Part shown: positions 8,181 to 16,362 of the stretch, one piece after another
Numbering within the stretch: position 1 is the stretch's first letter
How the letters are laid out: the number at the start of each line of letters is the position of its first letter
Origin: Anaerovibrio sp. RM50
GTDB taxonomy: Bacteria; Bacillota; Negativicutes; Selenomonadales; Selenomonadaceae
Reading direction: 5' to 3'
Assembly: GCF_000622005.1 (NCBI RefSeq)
Contig: NZ_JHWV01000007.1
Coordinates: 62,001 to 126,000 of the forward strand
Length of the DNA: 64,000 bases
Translations under genes and position numbers: made by a program
The notes under the pieces: model-generated
The model's database searches: none
Seen by the model: only the letters and a program-made list of their open reading frames with translations
What the model was told of the DNA's origin: nothing

Positions 8181-8600
8181 TTATGCCCAATCCCGCAGCA
8201 GCTTGGTATCAGGAGCTGTCAATACAGCATTATAGAACGCTACTACTTCTTTTTCTCCAGTAAATGCATATTCCTCGTCCCAACTACTGATATGCCTCTC
8301 CATGAACTTAATAATATGTTTTTTGAACAGCTCCGTGCTAAATTCAAAAACAGTTAGATAACGTGCATCCTTATAGTGGCCCTGAAGGTTATTAATTTCC
8401 AAATGACAGGTTTCACAGCCACAATATTCAAATTTCAACCGTATTTTTCCATAAGCCTTGGTTGGTAAATCAGCGGTAAGCGTGTAATGCATCCAATTTT
8501 TGTCATCAAACACCAGTATAGTTGTAAAAGGATCCCAATCATCAGGCCCGTACTCAAAGGCAGAATATTCCTTATCAAAAACAATCGGTTTATAGTCCAT
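8181..8600 (-). CDS. Uncharacterised protein, tandem paralogue
   Basis: A 139-residue protein homologous to the next gene downstream (shared WMHYTL / WMVYKL, AYGKIRLKFEYCG / DYGKLTIEFEYFG, FKKHIIKFMERHISSW / FKEHIKAFMRKHIEHW). ATG 8600 is preferred to the GTG at 8612 because GAGGTGG sits just before it. There are two cysteines in CGCETC. It lies 88 bp downstream of the FtsZ-like gene on the same strand. Tandem duplication followed by divergence is seen; function is unknown. Confidence 0.7.
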   Translation of the reverse strand: MDYKPIVFDKEYSAFEYGPDDWDPFTTILVFDDKNWMHYTLTADLPTKAYGKIRLKFEYCGCETCHLEINNLQGHYKDARYLTVFEFSTELFKKHIIKFMERHISSWDEEYAFTGEKEVVAFYNAVLTAPDTKLLRDWA

Positions 8601-8688
8601 ATCGTATACCACCTCAACCTACATATTTTTTAACTTCAGATTAATATCCCCAAGCCCCTAACAGATAGTTTTTTGAAATTTTACATTA

Positions 8689-9714
8689 TTAGGGATATTG
8701 TTTGCGGGGGCTGGTCGCCACAACTACGGCACGGATAGTGTCACCCATGTTATCATCTACAGAAACTCCCCAGAGGATATTTGCTTCGGGATGAGCTTCT
8801 TCAGCAATACTTTGTGCGGCCTCATTAAGCTCCATCATCTTAAGGTGTGACGCATTACCCACAAAACTAATAATAATCTCTTTTGAATCGCATAACGGGA
8901 CTTCCATAAGAGGCGATTTTATTGCCTCACGGAGAGCAGCAACAGGAGCGTTTTTACCGACAGCTTCTCCAATACCGATAAATGACAGATTGGCATTGCT
9001 CAAAACTGACTTAACATCAGCAAAGTCCAAATTCACATAACCTGCATCACTGACAAGGTCACAAATAGCCCGAACACCTTGGCATATAATATCATCGACT
9101 AACTTAAAAGCATCGGCCATTGAAGTTGTTTTATCAAGATTACCAAACACCTTTTCATTAGGGATGATAATAATTTGGTCAACAGTGCGACGCAAATCCT
9201 CAATACCACGTGTGGCACGTTCGGATGGTATACTTTCTCTATAAGAATACGGACAAGTTACTACCCCTACAGTGAGAGCACCAATATTCTTGGCACACCT
9301 TGCTACTATAGGAGCTACACCATTACCAGTAACCCCACCCATACCAGCTACTATAAATACCATATCTGCGCCTCGAAGTGCATAGAGAATTTCTTCACTG
9401 TGTTCATCAGCCTCCTTGGCAACGGACTCAGGATCAAAATTTGTAGCATCACCAAGTTTTATGTGGGAGGTAGCCAAAGGATTTGATGTACTGGAATATA
9501 CATCAATATATTCAACATAGTTCCCATCGGATTTACTAATACGTTTTACAGTTTCGGTTCCTACATTGCAAACAGTACCAGTATCTACAGTAATAAACTC
9601 AACATCTTTTACACCAGCTTTAATCATGTATTTTACCGCTTCAATTCCTCCACCGCCAACACCTACTACTTTAATTACGACCTTGTGATCAAAATCTTCA
9701 AAACTTATTGTCAT
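8689..9714 (-). CDS. Divergent FtsZ-like tubulin-family GTPase
   Basis: A 341-residue FtsZ homologue. The N-terminus has [16 protein letters not shown] (15-30), then FITVDTGT (40-47), the tubulin signature in altered form GMGGVTGNG (124-132; canonical GMGGGTGTG), NEKVF (186-190), and the T7 loop [11 protein letters not shown] (228-238) with both catalytic aspartates. The CTP tail that binds FtsA/ZipA is missing and the protein ends after the GTPase/activation domain. It lies in an accessory operon next to a membrane-anchored coiled-coil gene, not in a dcw cluster, so it is probably a specialised paralogue rather than the division FtsZ. It likely still binds and hydrolyses GTP and forms filaments (inference). 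Start ATG behind GGAGGG. Confidence 0.88.
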   Translation of the reverse strand: MTISFEDFDHKVVIKVVGVGGGGIEAVKYMIKAGVKDVEFITVDTGTVCNVGTETVKRISKSDGNYVEYIDVYSSTSNPLATSHIKLGDATNFDPESVAKEADEHSEEILYALRGADMVFIVAGMGGVTGNGVAPIVARCAKNIGALTVGVVTCPYSYRESIPSERATRGIEDLRRTVDQIIIIPNEKVFGNLDKTTSMADAFKLVDDIICQGVRAICDLVSDAGYVNLDFADVKSVLSNANLSFIGIGEAVGKNAPVAALREAIKSPLMEVPLCDSKEIIISFVGNASHLKMMELNEAAQSIAEEAHPEANILWGVSVDDNMGDTIRAVVVATSPRKQYP

Positions 9715-9742
9715 TGATAAACTCCCTCCAGTATCATCATTA

Positions 9743-10240
9743 TTATGACGGTCTTACATCAGTTCTGGTTGTGCTGTTAGGTAATTCCATTTTTATGATG
9801 TTTTCATTATCCCCTGTCGATTTGCTATTATCCAAATCCTTAAGGAGCTTTTCCAGAGTGCTTCTGTAGTGTATCAGCGGGTCAGTGGCACTCATTTCAT
9901 TATCCTCATTCTCCACTGCTGAAGCCTTAAGGTCAGAAATAATCTTATCCCCACTCCTTTCAAGAGCAGCCTGAAGCTTCTGGATGGATGACTTTACTTC
10001 CTCATAAACCTTTTCCCGCTGTTCATCAGTAGTACACTCATCCATGGCCCACTTGGCTTCATCCCGGATTTTTTCCATCAATGCCTCAATGCTTTCCGCA
10101 GTGGACGGCTCCCTTTTGGTCTCTCTTTTAACAGTGTAATGGTCATCATCAAAAATTCTTTCAGACTCTAACCATGCTGCAATAGCCAATCCTGCGATAC
10201 CGCCTGCACCCAACAACAATCCATTTTTCCACCAACTCAT
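9743..10240 (-). CDS. Membrane-anchored helical protein upstream of FtsZ-like gene
   Basis: A 165-residue protein starting MSWWKNGLLLGAGGIAGLA, an N-terminal transmembrane helix (about 6-24) with a short outside face. A mostly helical, charged cytoplasmic part (40-150) follows with coiled-coil-like heptads (ALMEKIRDEAKWAMDE, KSSIQKLQAALERSGDK). It sits 28 bp upstream of the FtsZ-like gene, with an AAAGGAGG site of its own. A membrane tether for the FtsZ-like polymer, in the manner of ZipA or SepF, is an attractive but untested idea. No family was recognised. Confidence 0.7.
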   Translation of the reverse strand: MSWWKNGLLLGAGGIAGLAIAAWLESERIFDDDHYTVKRETKREPSTAESIEALMEKIRDEAKWAMDECTTDEQREKVYEEVKSSIQKLQAALERSGDKIISDLKASAVENEDNEMSATDPLIHYRSTLEKLLKDLDNSKSTGDNENIIKMELPNSTTRTDVRPS

Positions 10241-10310
10241 AATTAATTCCTCCTTTGATGTTCTAATAGTTTCTTTAGGATGATTTAAGTATAAATCAGG
10301 GAAAAACTAA

Positions 10311-10345
10311 AAAGGTTGCCACACAGGCAACCTTTAAATTTTTTT
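10311..10345. terminator. Bidirectional terminator
   Basis: AAAGGTTGCC pairs with GGCAACCTTT around ACACA, with T-runs on both strands. It ends the leftward 82-residue gene and separates it from the FtsZ-like operon. A near copy lies at 16326-16360. Confidence 0.8.
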
Positions 10346-10373
10346 ATAAAGACATAAGCATATACGCGAAAAT

Positions 10374-10622
10374 CTACATCAAAAGGTAAAACAGGTACTT
10401 CAAAACATCCCAAACATACGGCAACAGATAATAACATGCTAAAACAAATAGCAATACGCCTATAAGAACCTTCATCTCATCTTTAAGAAAAATCCAACAA
10501 AATTGAAAAATCGCTGCCAATATTATTGCCCCAAAAACAGCCAATATACCTAAAACAAACTGTAATACGCCTAAACTATCAAGGAACAGGGTGATTTCAT
10601 ATAAAAACCTCAACGCAGTCAA
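10374..10622 (-). CDS. Small two-helix membrane protein
   Basis: An 82-residue protein with two or three hydrophobic segments: LGVLQFVLGILAVFGAIIL (19-37), IFQFCWIFL, and VLIGVLLFVLACYYLL (54-69). No family recognised. The start is a TTG at 10622 preceded by GGGGGGCAGA, so the N-terminus is less certain. It lies between the LeoA-like gene and the FtsZ operon and is followed by a strong terminator. Small membrane proteins next to dynamin-like genes could act as effectors or anchors; that is inference. Confidence 0.55.
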   Translation of the reverse strand: MTALRFLYEITLFLDSLGVLQFVLGILAVFGAIILAAIFQFCWIFLKDEMKVLIGVLLFVLACYYLLPYVWDVLKYLFYLLM

Positions 10623-10683
10623 AACTTCTGCCCCCCGTATTATTATTAGCTACGATTGTTGGAGATTTGGTCAAGATCATATT

Positions 10684-10755
10684 CTAACAATTAATGTTAA
10701 GATCATGAAATTCGTCAATTATCTTTTTGCTTAGTGTTTGATCTTTTTCAGCCAT
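10684..10755 (-). CDS. Possible 23-residue peptide downstream of LeoA-like gene
   Basis: ATG 10755 is preceded by AAAGGT at ideal spacing and opens MAEKDQTLSKKIIDEF, ending after 23 codons. It is 41 bp downstream of the LeoA-like gene. The well-placed ribosome site is the only support. It could be a decayed gene start. Confidence 0.3.
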   Translation of the reverse strand: MAEKDQTLSKKIIDEFHDLNINC

Positions 10756-10796
10756 AATATTACCTTTATTAATCATGATATATTGGTTACGGTAGT

Positions 10797-12521
10797 TTAG
10801 ATATGCGAACTTAATTCCGTAAATTCCGCCTCAATCACAACACCTTCTTGACACCAATTATTAAATTGGCTTTGCTTATCCTTATAATCTCTGATATTTT
10901 TCTTTTCTAGATCTAAGTTCTCTTTTAGACTAACATACGCTGGGAAAAATTTTTCAGCAAAATCCGAAGAGTTTATCATTTCAATAATCTCTTTTTGTAT
11001 TTTTCCCATATCTTCAATAAATTTATTCATTGCAGCATGAAACTCTTCTTCAGCTTTTTTTTCTTTATACTCACCCCATATTTCCATAAACATACCAACA
11101 AAAGCCACCACATTGCCAAGGCTATTTGCTAATTTTGTGGCACCCCATGGTTTAAATTTTAATACCTTGCTTAAATCAGCGCCCATCATTTTACCCAAGC
11201 CTACAACACCGTCCCGGACTGCTAACACGTTTTGAGAGTTAAAAAGTGTTTTTGAGTTACTTGTTAAGTAAGAAAGTCCTTTTTTGCTTAAGCCTGCGAC
11301 GGCTGAATCAAATTGATTTAAATTTGCATTAAATTCTAATGTCGTCTTATCTATATCTGCCTCAATACTTTTGGTCTTCCTGGCAATTTCATTTTGTAGG
11401 TGAGAGTACATTATACAGCCTTCCTTTCCAATTTCCGCATCTAGGAAAGCCTGTACAGTATTTATTCCGCAACCACGAGCCTGAACTATTAGGTCGTCAA
11501 AATATGAGTTAATTGATTTTAGTAAATTCTGTTGTACTATTGGTATATTTTTTTCAATGCCATTTATATTTTTTTCCAAGCTATCGCAATTTTCTTCTAA
11601 TGCATCAACTGCTTTATCTATTTCTTGTTTCTGCGCCTTAACCTCAGGCATTTGGCGTAATAAAACATCTTGAATTACACTATGTTGCATCTCGTAAACC
11701 AAGGGTACGTATCCACCATTGTGACTTATCGTCTTTCGGGTTGCTTCCTGTAACGTTTCAATTTTAGAAATTTTCTTGAACTGATCCATATTTTGTAGCC
11801 AATAACTTGTACCCATGCCAAATGGATTTGCTGCAACTCCAACAATTTGAAGCTCCTCTTCTTCTTGATTGCTTAAGTTTAAAACGTTTTTTAGCCTACC
11901 GATAACATTCGATTTTTTTATGTTCAAATTTTCGTGATAATCCCAATCGTCTTCTATATCTGATACCTCATCAAACCTGCTAAGAACAAACACAGTTCTT
12001 GGCAAAAGATTCAATTCGCGGAAAAGCCAAACCAATTCCTCTCTATGACTTTCTTTTATAGGATTAGCTGAATCCATAACATAAAGCACTAAATGTGCTT
12101 CACTAACATATTTTTTTGTAATTTCTCTATACTTCTCCACGGCTCCTGCATCGTTAATTTTTTCCTTAAATCCAAACAGACCAGGCGTATCAATTAACTC
12201 AATATCTTCATCTACAATATAAACATTGACTTCATCAGAAGATTCCTGTTGACTTATCTTCATTGTATTTTTATCTAACCGCTCCATCCAGGCCGCTGCT
12301 ATAGAAGTTTTTCCTTCTGAAAATCCGCCAATCAAAGCTATTTTCAATCTGGCCTCTCCACCAATCAAATTGGTAATACGTTCTAACTTGTTGTCAATAC
12401 TCCGATCAACTATTACACCAAGTTTTTCGCCCTTAACAACAAATTCCTTGAGTTTGTCAAGTAACAATGCAATTTTCCGGTTTTGTTCCTTAAATTTTTC
12501 AACAGTTGCATTTTTGTTCAT
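10797..12521 (-). CDS. leoA: LeoA-like bacterial dynamin GTPase (Eleos candidate)
   Basis: A 574-residue dynamin-type GTPase: P-loop GGFSEGKTS (65-73), G3 DTPG (111-114), SRFD (181-184) in the NKxD position, then long helical stalk segments (about 290-390 and 520-560) and a weakly hydrophobic stretch (about 460-490). The length and order match E. coli LeoA (571 residues), a dynamin-like protein linked to vesicle-associated toxin release and, as LeoA plus LeoBC, to the anti-phage system Eleos. It follows the LeoBC-like gene by 1 bp, so the two are translationally coupled. Predicted action: membrane remodelling at the inner membrane. Start ATG behind AAAGGAG. Confidence 0.72.
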   Translation of the reverse strand: MNKNATVEKFKEQNRKIALLLDKLKEFVVKGEKLGVIVDRSIDNKLERITNLIGGEARLKIALIGGFSEGKTSIAAAWMERLDKNTMKISQQESSDEVNVYIVDEDIELIDTPGLFGFKEKINDAGAVEKYREITKKYVSEAHLVLYVMDSANPIKESHREELVWLFRELNLLPRTVFVLSRFDEVSDIEDDWDYHENLNIKKSNVIGRLKNVLNLSNQEEEELQIVGVAANPFGMGTSYWLQNMDQFKKISKIETLQEATRKTISHNGGYVPLVYEMQHSVIQDVLLRQMPEVKAQKQEIDKAVDALEENCDSLEKNINGIEKNIPIVQQNLLKSINSYFDDLIVQARGCGINTVQAFLDAEIGKEGCIMYSHLQNEIARKTKSIEADIDKTTLEFNANLNQFDSAVAGLSKKGLSYLTSNSKTLFNSQNVLAVRDGVVGLGKMMGADLSKVLKFKPWGATKLANSLGNVVAFVGMFMEIWGEYKEKKAEEEFHAAMNKFIEDMGKIQKEIIEMINSSDFAEKFFPAYVSLKENLDLEKKNIRDYKDKQSQFNNWCQEGVVIEAEFTELSSHI

Positions 12522-12522
12522 A

Positions 12523-14706
12523 TTATACTCCTTTATCTAATGAATTCCTTAAATTATATAAATCTTTTTTTGTATTTTCTAAACAATTATTAATATCTTT
12601 TACAACATTTAATGGTTTATCCAACTCTACTTTTAACTTAACTAAACATTCATCTATGTTTTTGCATTGTATCGATTTTGATTTTTCAATCTGATCCTTT
12701 ATGTCATTAGCTACTCTCCGTATATTTTCATCTGCATCCTTTCTTTGTTGTTCCATCTTATAGCTAGAACTAATAAAACTTCTAATTGCTTTGTAGAGAT
12801 TGAAAACAAGCGAAGCAACCGCTAATACTATAGCAACACCACCAGAAGCTAGAGCTAAACCAATACCAGATGCCACAACACCAATAATATATTTACCTTG
12901 CAACGTACTCCCAACGCTAATATCTAAATCAAATTTTCCCAACTTTGGATTGTGAGATGCGTTACTAACTAAAATCCCTAAGTTCTTAAGTGTTCGATCT
13001 ATATTTTTTTCCAAGTCGATTCTAAAATCAGTTATTTTTTGATTCCATCCATCAGTTAGTTCTTTTTCCAAAATTTCTTTTTTATTTTCTATTATATTTT
13101 TTAGCTGGCTTTTAAAATAGTCATTGCTTATATCTTCTTCAATCTGATTGTAAATTTCTTCTCTAACCTTTTTTTTGAAATCTTCAACAACATCTTGCTC
13201 AACATTGTCAAGTTGTCCCTCTAGCCCATAATAGCCATTATCTATGCTGATTTTAGCATCCTTTATAGCTTTCTCCATTTGTAACACAAGTGGTTCAAAT
13301 TTTTCCTTTTTTATTTTCTCTATTTGAATAATAGCCTTATCCAAAGTAACCGTTGCTTTATTATAATTGGATAGTAGTATTTTTTGTTTCCAATTGCCAA
13401 TGATCTCATATTTAATTTTCCTAATGAATTCATCGACACCACTCATAGTTAATAATTCTTCTGCACTATATTGTTTCAGAAAATTCTTTTTTCTTTTAAC
13501 GCTCACACTACCCGGCAATAGACAATTTGACGCCGCTAAAAATGCAGGATAAGCACTAAGAACAATTTCTCCACAATAATGTTCACCTAACTGCTTACTA
13601 AGCACATTATGCATATCGTTTAGGCTGTCCTTTTCATCAGAGCTAACCAATGGCCTTTGCAAACGGATTGGATTTACAACATTTTGATTAAATATAGTCC
13701 ATACTTCCGTTTGAGCCCCCAAGTGTTTTTTTATTTTTTCCAGCGTCCCTTCAACGCCTTCTCCAGTTTGTGGTGCAGCCGCTTTACGAGTAACATAAAA
13801 TACAGCATGTGCTTTTTGAACAGCCTCCATAATGGAATCTGAAACTTTTTTTTCATTTCCTTCAATACCAGGAACATCAATCAGTGAAAACTCTGTTTTT
13901 TCAATAGAAAAATTATATGTGGTATTTATTCGAGTGAAATCAGAAGCACCAGTACCAATTATTTTTCCATCAGCATATTCTTCGAGGATTTTACACCTAT
14001 CATGTAAATCCTTTTCTTTCTGTGTTACTTCTGCATGTTGCAACTGTGTCACATTTAACGCTTTATTTAGCTCGTTTTTCTTATTGTTTAAATCTCTATA
14101 TAAACCCTGAAATATTTTTTGTTTTTTGCCATATTCTTTATCTATTGCTGATTTTATAAATAAATGGACAATTTTTTGCCACCAATTACGGGCTTTTTGT
14201 TCTTCATCAACCTGTTCTTTTAATAAATTAACTTCAGCCTCTTTCGCCTTAATTTCCTCGCTGGATGATTTTTCAAGCATATTAATATCATTTTTGATAC
14301 GTTCACTTTCTCGTTCTAGTTTCAAGATTTCTTCTTGTAATGTATCAAAATCTTGTTGTGTTATATTATTTTTTTCTTGAAGTTCTCTAAATGTATTGCA
14401 GGATAGTATTTTTGTTTCTTCCTTTAGCAATAGCCTTAAAGTTTCAATTATTGTTGATTTGCCCGCGTTTGTTTCTCCGTAAAAGGCTATTGTAAATCTA
14501 TCCCATTCAGCATTTTTACTTAACGCACTATATTCTTCATTTATTTCATCTTTTAGTATGCTGAATATTTCCTTTGCATTTTTTTGTGCACTAGCTACCT
14601 CCTCATCCTCCGTTTCAATATCAAGAGAAGTTAAAATTTCACTTACTTTATTTGCAATATTATCATAAATATACTTGGTTGATGCGACAGTAGAACTACT
14701 TTGCAT
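12523..14706 (-). CDS. LeoBC-like bacterial dynamin GTPase (Eleos candidate)
   Basis: A 727-residue partner GTPase: P-loop GETNAGKST (77-85), a coiled-coil insertion (about 105-240) between P-loop and G3 DVPG (277-280), then long helical stalk segments and a membrane-inserting hairpin near 600-645 (IIGVVASGIGLALASGG, AIVLAVASLVFNLY). The coiled-coil tail continues to the C-terminus. A two-gene dynamin operon with the larger protein first and LeoA second is the arrangement described for Eleos; bacterial dynamins act in pairs on membranes. Family-level assignment is good; the defence role is inferred. It is AT-richer than the core genes, which suggests transfer. Start ATG behind AAGGAG. Confidence 0.7.
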   Translation of the reverse strand: MQSSSTVASTKYIYDNIANKVSEILTSLDIETEDEEVASAQKNAKEIFSILKDEINEEYSALSKNAEWDRFTIAFYGETNAGKSTIIETLRLLLKEETKILSCNTFRELQEKNNITQQDFDTLQEEILKLERESERIKNDINMLEKSSSEEIKAKEAEVNLLKEQVDEEQKARNWWQKIVHLFIKSAIDKEYGKKQKIFQGLYRDLNNKKNELNKALNVTQLQHAEVTQKEKDLHDRCKILEEYADGKIIGTGASDFTRINTTYNFSIEKTEFSLIDVPGIEGNEKKVSDSIMEAVQKAHAVFYVTRKAAAPQTGEGVEGTLEKIKKHLGAQTEVWTIFNQNVVNPIRLQRPLVSSDEKDSLNDMHNVLSKQLGEHYCGEIVLSAYPAFLAASNCLLPGSVSVKRKKNFLKQYSAEELLTMSGVDEFIRKIKYEIIGNWKQKILLSNYNKATVTLDKAIIQIEKIKKEKFEPLVLQMEKAIKDAKISIDNGYYGLEGQLDNVEQDVVEDFKKKVREEIYNQIEEDISNDYFKSQLKNIIENKKEILEKELTDGWNQKITDFRIDLEKNIDRTLKNLGILVSNASHNPKLGKFDLDISVGSTLQGKYIIGVVASGIGLALASGGVAIVLAVASLVFNLYKAIRSFISSSYKMEQQRKDADENIRRVANDIKDQIEKSKSIQCKNIDECLVKLKVELDKPLNVVKDINNCLENTKKDLYNLRNSLDKGV

Positions 14707-14804
14707 TGTATTTTTCTCCTTCCATCAGACAAAATATGTATCTACATATTCAAAAGAGTCATATTTTATTATTTTGCCAATTAATACAAATGATATATTA
14801 TTAC

Positions 14805-15196
14805 CATGTCACAGCCCCTTGAGCAGAGACAGACACACAAATTCCCTCCCATTGCCCTACACTGCAACCGAAGCTTAGTGGTCGGGCGTAAATTGTGGAT
14901 CGTTCCCACAAAATGGGAACAGAAAGCATTGGCGCACGGCGAAACGTAAGTACGTGCTGTTGTCTGTCGAACTAAAGTTATGAAGCCATTGCGGATTGTG
15001 ACAGCACGATTGATTATACGTCATGGCGAAGATTCGGGGGCATTCCCCTCTGGCTCTTTTGCCTCTTTTATCTTCAAAATAGCTACCGCTATTTAAACCA
15101 TATCCTTTGATTTGCAGCCTCTCAGTTCATCTGCAACTGAACCGAAGTTCCTTCATGGTCTGTCCCTACTCAAAGGGCCAATCACTTAACTGGCCC
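14805..15196 (-). ncRNA. Candidate large structured RNA
   Basis: A 498-bp gap without a coding gene, GC-richer than its AT-rich neighbours and dense in complementary segments on the minus strand. Seen 5' to 3': GGGCCA/TGGCCC (15196-15175), GACCAT pairing with ATGGTTT around GAACTTCGGTTC and CAGTT/AACTG, AAATAGC/GCTATTT, GAAGAT/ATCTTC enclosing GGGGAATGCCCC, GCCAT/ATGGC, CGTGCTGT with ACAGCACG, GTTCCCA/TGGGAAC, and TGTCACA with the far TGTGACA at 14807. No reading frame of note and no match to tmRNA, RNase P, 6S or known riboswitches that I could see. Borders are approximate. It could also be the remnant of a mobile element. Confidence 0.45.
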
Positions 15197-15204
15197 CCAT
15201 AATA

Positions 15205-15834
15205 TTATTTTCCTGCCAATTCCTCCAAAATAAACCAATCCTCCCCGGACAAATCATATTTTGGTGTAAAATCTACCTCGGTCTGAAGCAGTGCCTCATC
15301 TATCTTAATAGATATTTCTTCCGCTTCACGATGAAGATCTTTAATCATATTCCTCACACGATTACGGTCATAATTAATGGTCTTTATAACGTCAATATCA
15401 TAATGATAGGCTGTCTGATTGCCATCATTGTTAAAAACGTAGGCCGTACCTGCACCTTTTTCCAAACGATGGGCACTCTTAGCATTAGCCAATCCATGTA
15501 AAGTATTAATCATTCTGTGTCGGTCTTTATTGTTGTCCACCGCAACATCCAGATTGAAGGGCATTCCTTCCTTGGCCTTTCCTATAGCCAATCCCAGATT
15601 TTTTCTCTCTGCCATTAAATCCTGCCATATAGTAAGGAGCTTGGCTACATCATAGCCTTCTTCCTCTTTATTACTGGCGTCTACTTCCTCATCCTGCTGT
15701 CCTGCCAATGCCTTACTGCGAAGGTGTTTCTCGGTAATGGTCATGACATTATCGTAATCAGATAAATATTCTGTGATACGATCCAGTAACTCACCAAGTT
15801 TATTTTGCATCTGAAATGCTTCCTTCAAATTCAT
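15205..15834 (-). CDS. Conserved uncharacterised coiled-coil protein
   Basis: A 209-residue protein, mostly helical, beginning MNLKEAFQMQNKLGELLDRI. It resembles a family seen in Clostridia and Negativicutes (MxLKEAFxxQNxL..., KTHLRxKA, GNQTxYxYD.xV, FDREEVxxxM, IDKAL..TEVDYTP) that has no assigned function as far as I know. The core has a short beta stretch YVFNNDGNQTAYHYDI around 130-145. It has its own ribosome site (GGGAGG) and lies alone between the candidate RNA and a small frame. It may work with neighbouring HTH gene products, but nothing in the sequence shows this. Confidence 0.65.
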   Translation of the reverse strand: MNLKEAFQMQNKLGELLDRITEYLSDYDNVMTITEKHLRSKALAGQQDEEVDASNKEEEGYDVAKLLTIWQDLMAERKNLGLAIGKAKEGMPFNLDVAVDNNKDRHRMINTLHGLANAKSAHRLEKGAGTAYVFNNDGNQTAYHYDIDVIKTINYDRNRVRNMIKDLHREAEEISIKIDEALLQTEVDFTPKYDLSGEDWFILEELAGK

Positions 15835-15967
15835 GATATAACCTCCCTTGTCATTAATACTTATACATCTGTGCTTTCAATATATGACTTGTCAATCTCC
15901 CAAAGGTTGCTTCCCAGATAACATTAATTAAAATAGCCCGTCATACCCCAGCTAAAATAAGCACACA

Positions 15968-16117
15968 CTAAAACTGCGCATATCCAACTTCAACTTGGCA
16001 GAAACGGGCATAGTTATCCATAATTTTAAATTGTCGAAAATTGTCTTGGGTTCCACAGACACTGATACTAATTTGCTGTATAGATGATATTAGCTTTATT
16101 AAATCGTTATGTATCAT
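15968..16117 (-). CDS. Possible 49-residue small protein
   Basis: ATG 16117 with AGGTGATT upstream reads MIHNDLIKLISSIQQ and ends KIMDNYARFCQVEVGYAQF. A degenerate copy of the region lies at 25285-25410, where the end YCVRFCQTEDGHT is still recognisable but the frame is broken. Conservation of NY.RFCQ.E.G supports a real gene. No function is known. The rest of the 15835-16362 gap holds only AT-rich sequence and the terminator at 16326. Confidence 0.35.
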   Translation of the reverse strand: MIHNDLIKLISSIQQISISVCGTQDNFRQFKIMDNYARFCQVEVGYAQF

Positions 16118-16325
16118 AAACAATCACCTAAATCAAAATTTTCTTCACCATAAAATATTCAACTTTAGTAATAAAAATCCTGCCAATATATTTAAAACAA
16201 AATTATAGTCATTTATATAACAATTGATTTTTCATTTATTGAGTCCAGCACAGGAAATTATATATGTGGCCACCCGGTGACCTTGCTCTGCGACTTGAGT
16301 TAAGTATAAAATAATTGGCACTAAA

Positions 16326-16360
16326 AAAGGTTGCCGCTTAAGCAACCTTTCATTTTTTTA
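16326..16360. terminator. Bidirectional terminator
   Basis: AAAGGTTGC pairs with GCAACCTTT around CGCTTA, with a T-run at 16353-16359. It ends the HTH gene at 16363 (minus strand). It is the same stem as at 10311. Confidence 0.75.
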
Positions 16361-16362
16361 TA

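Noticed and set aside
8689-9714. FtsZ-like gene as the cell-division ftsZ
   Set aside because: The signature loop is altered, the C-terminal interaction tail is missing, and there is no dcw gene nearby. Full exclusion needs the rest of the genome.
14805-15196. tmRNA, RNase P RNA, 6S RNA or a riboswitch
   Set aside because: The tag sequence and tRNA-like end of tmRNA, the P4 motifs of RNase P, and known riboswitch cores were looked for by eye and not found. The 3' side does not lead into a metabolic gene.
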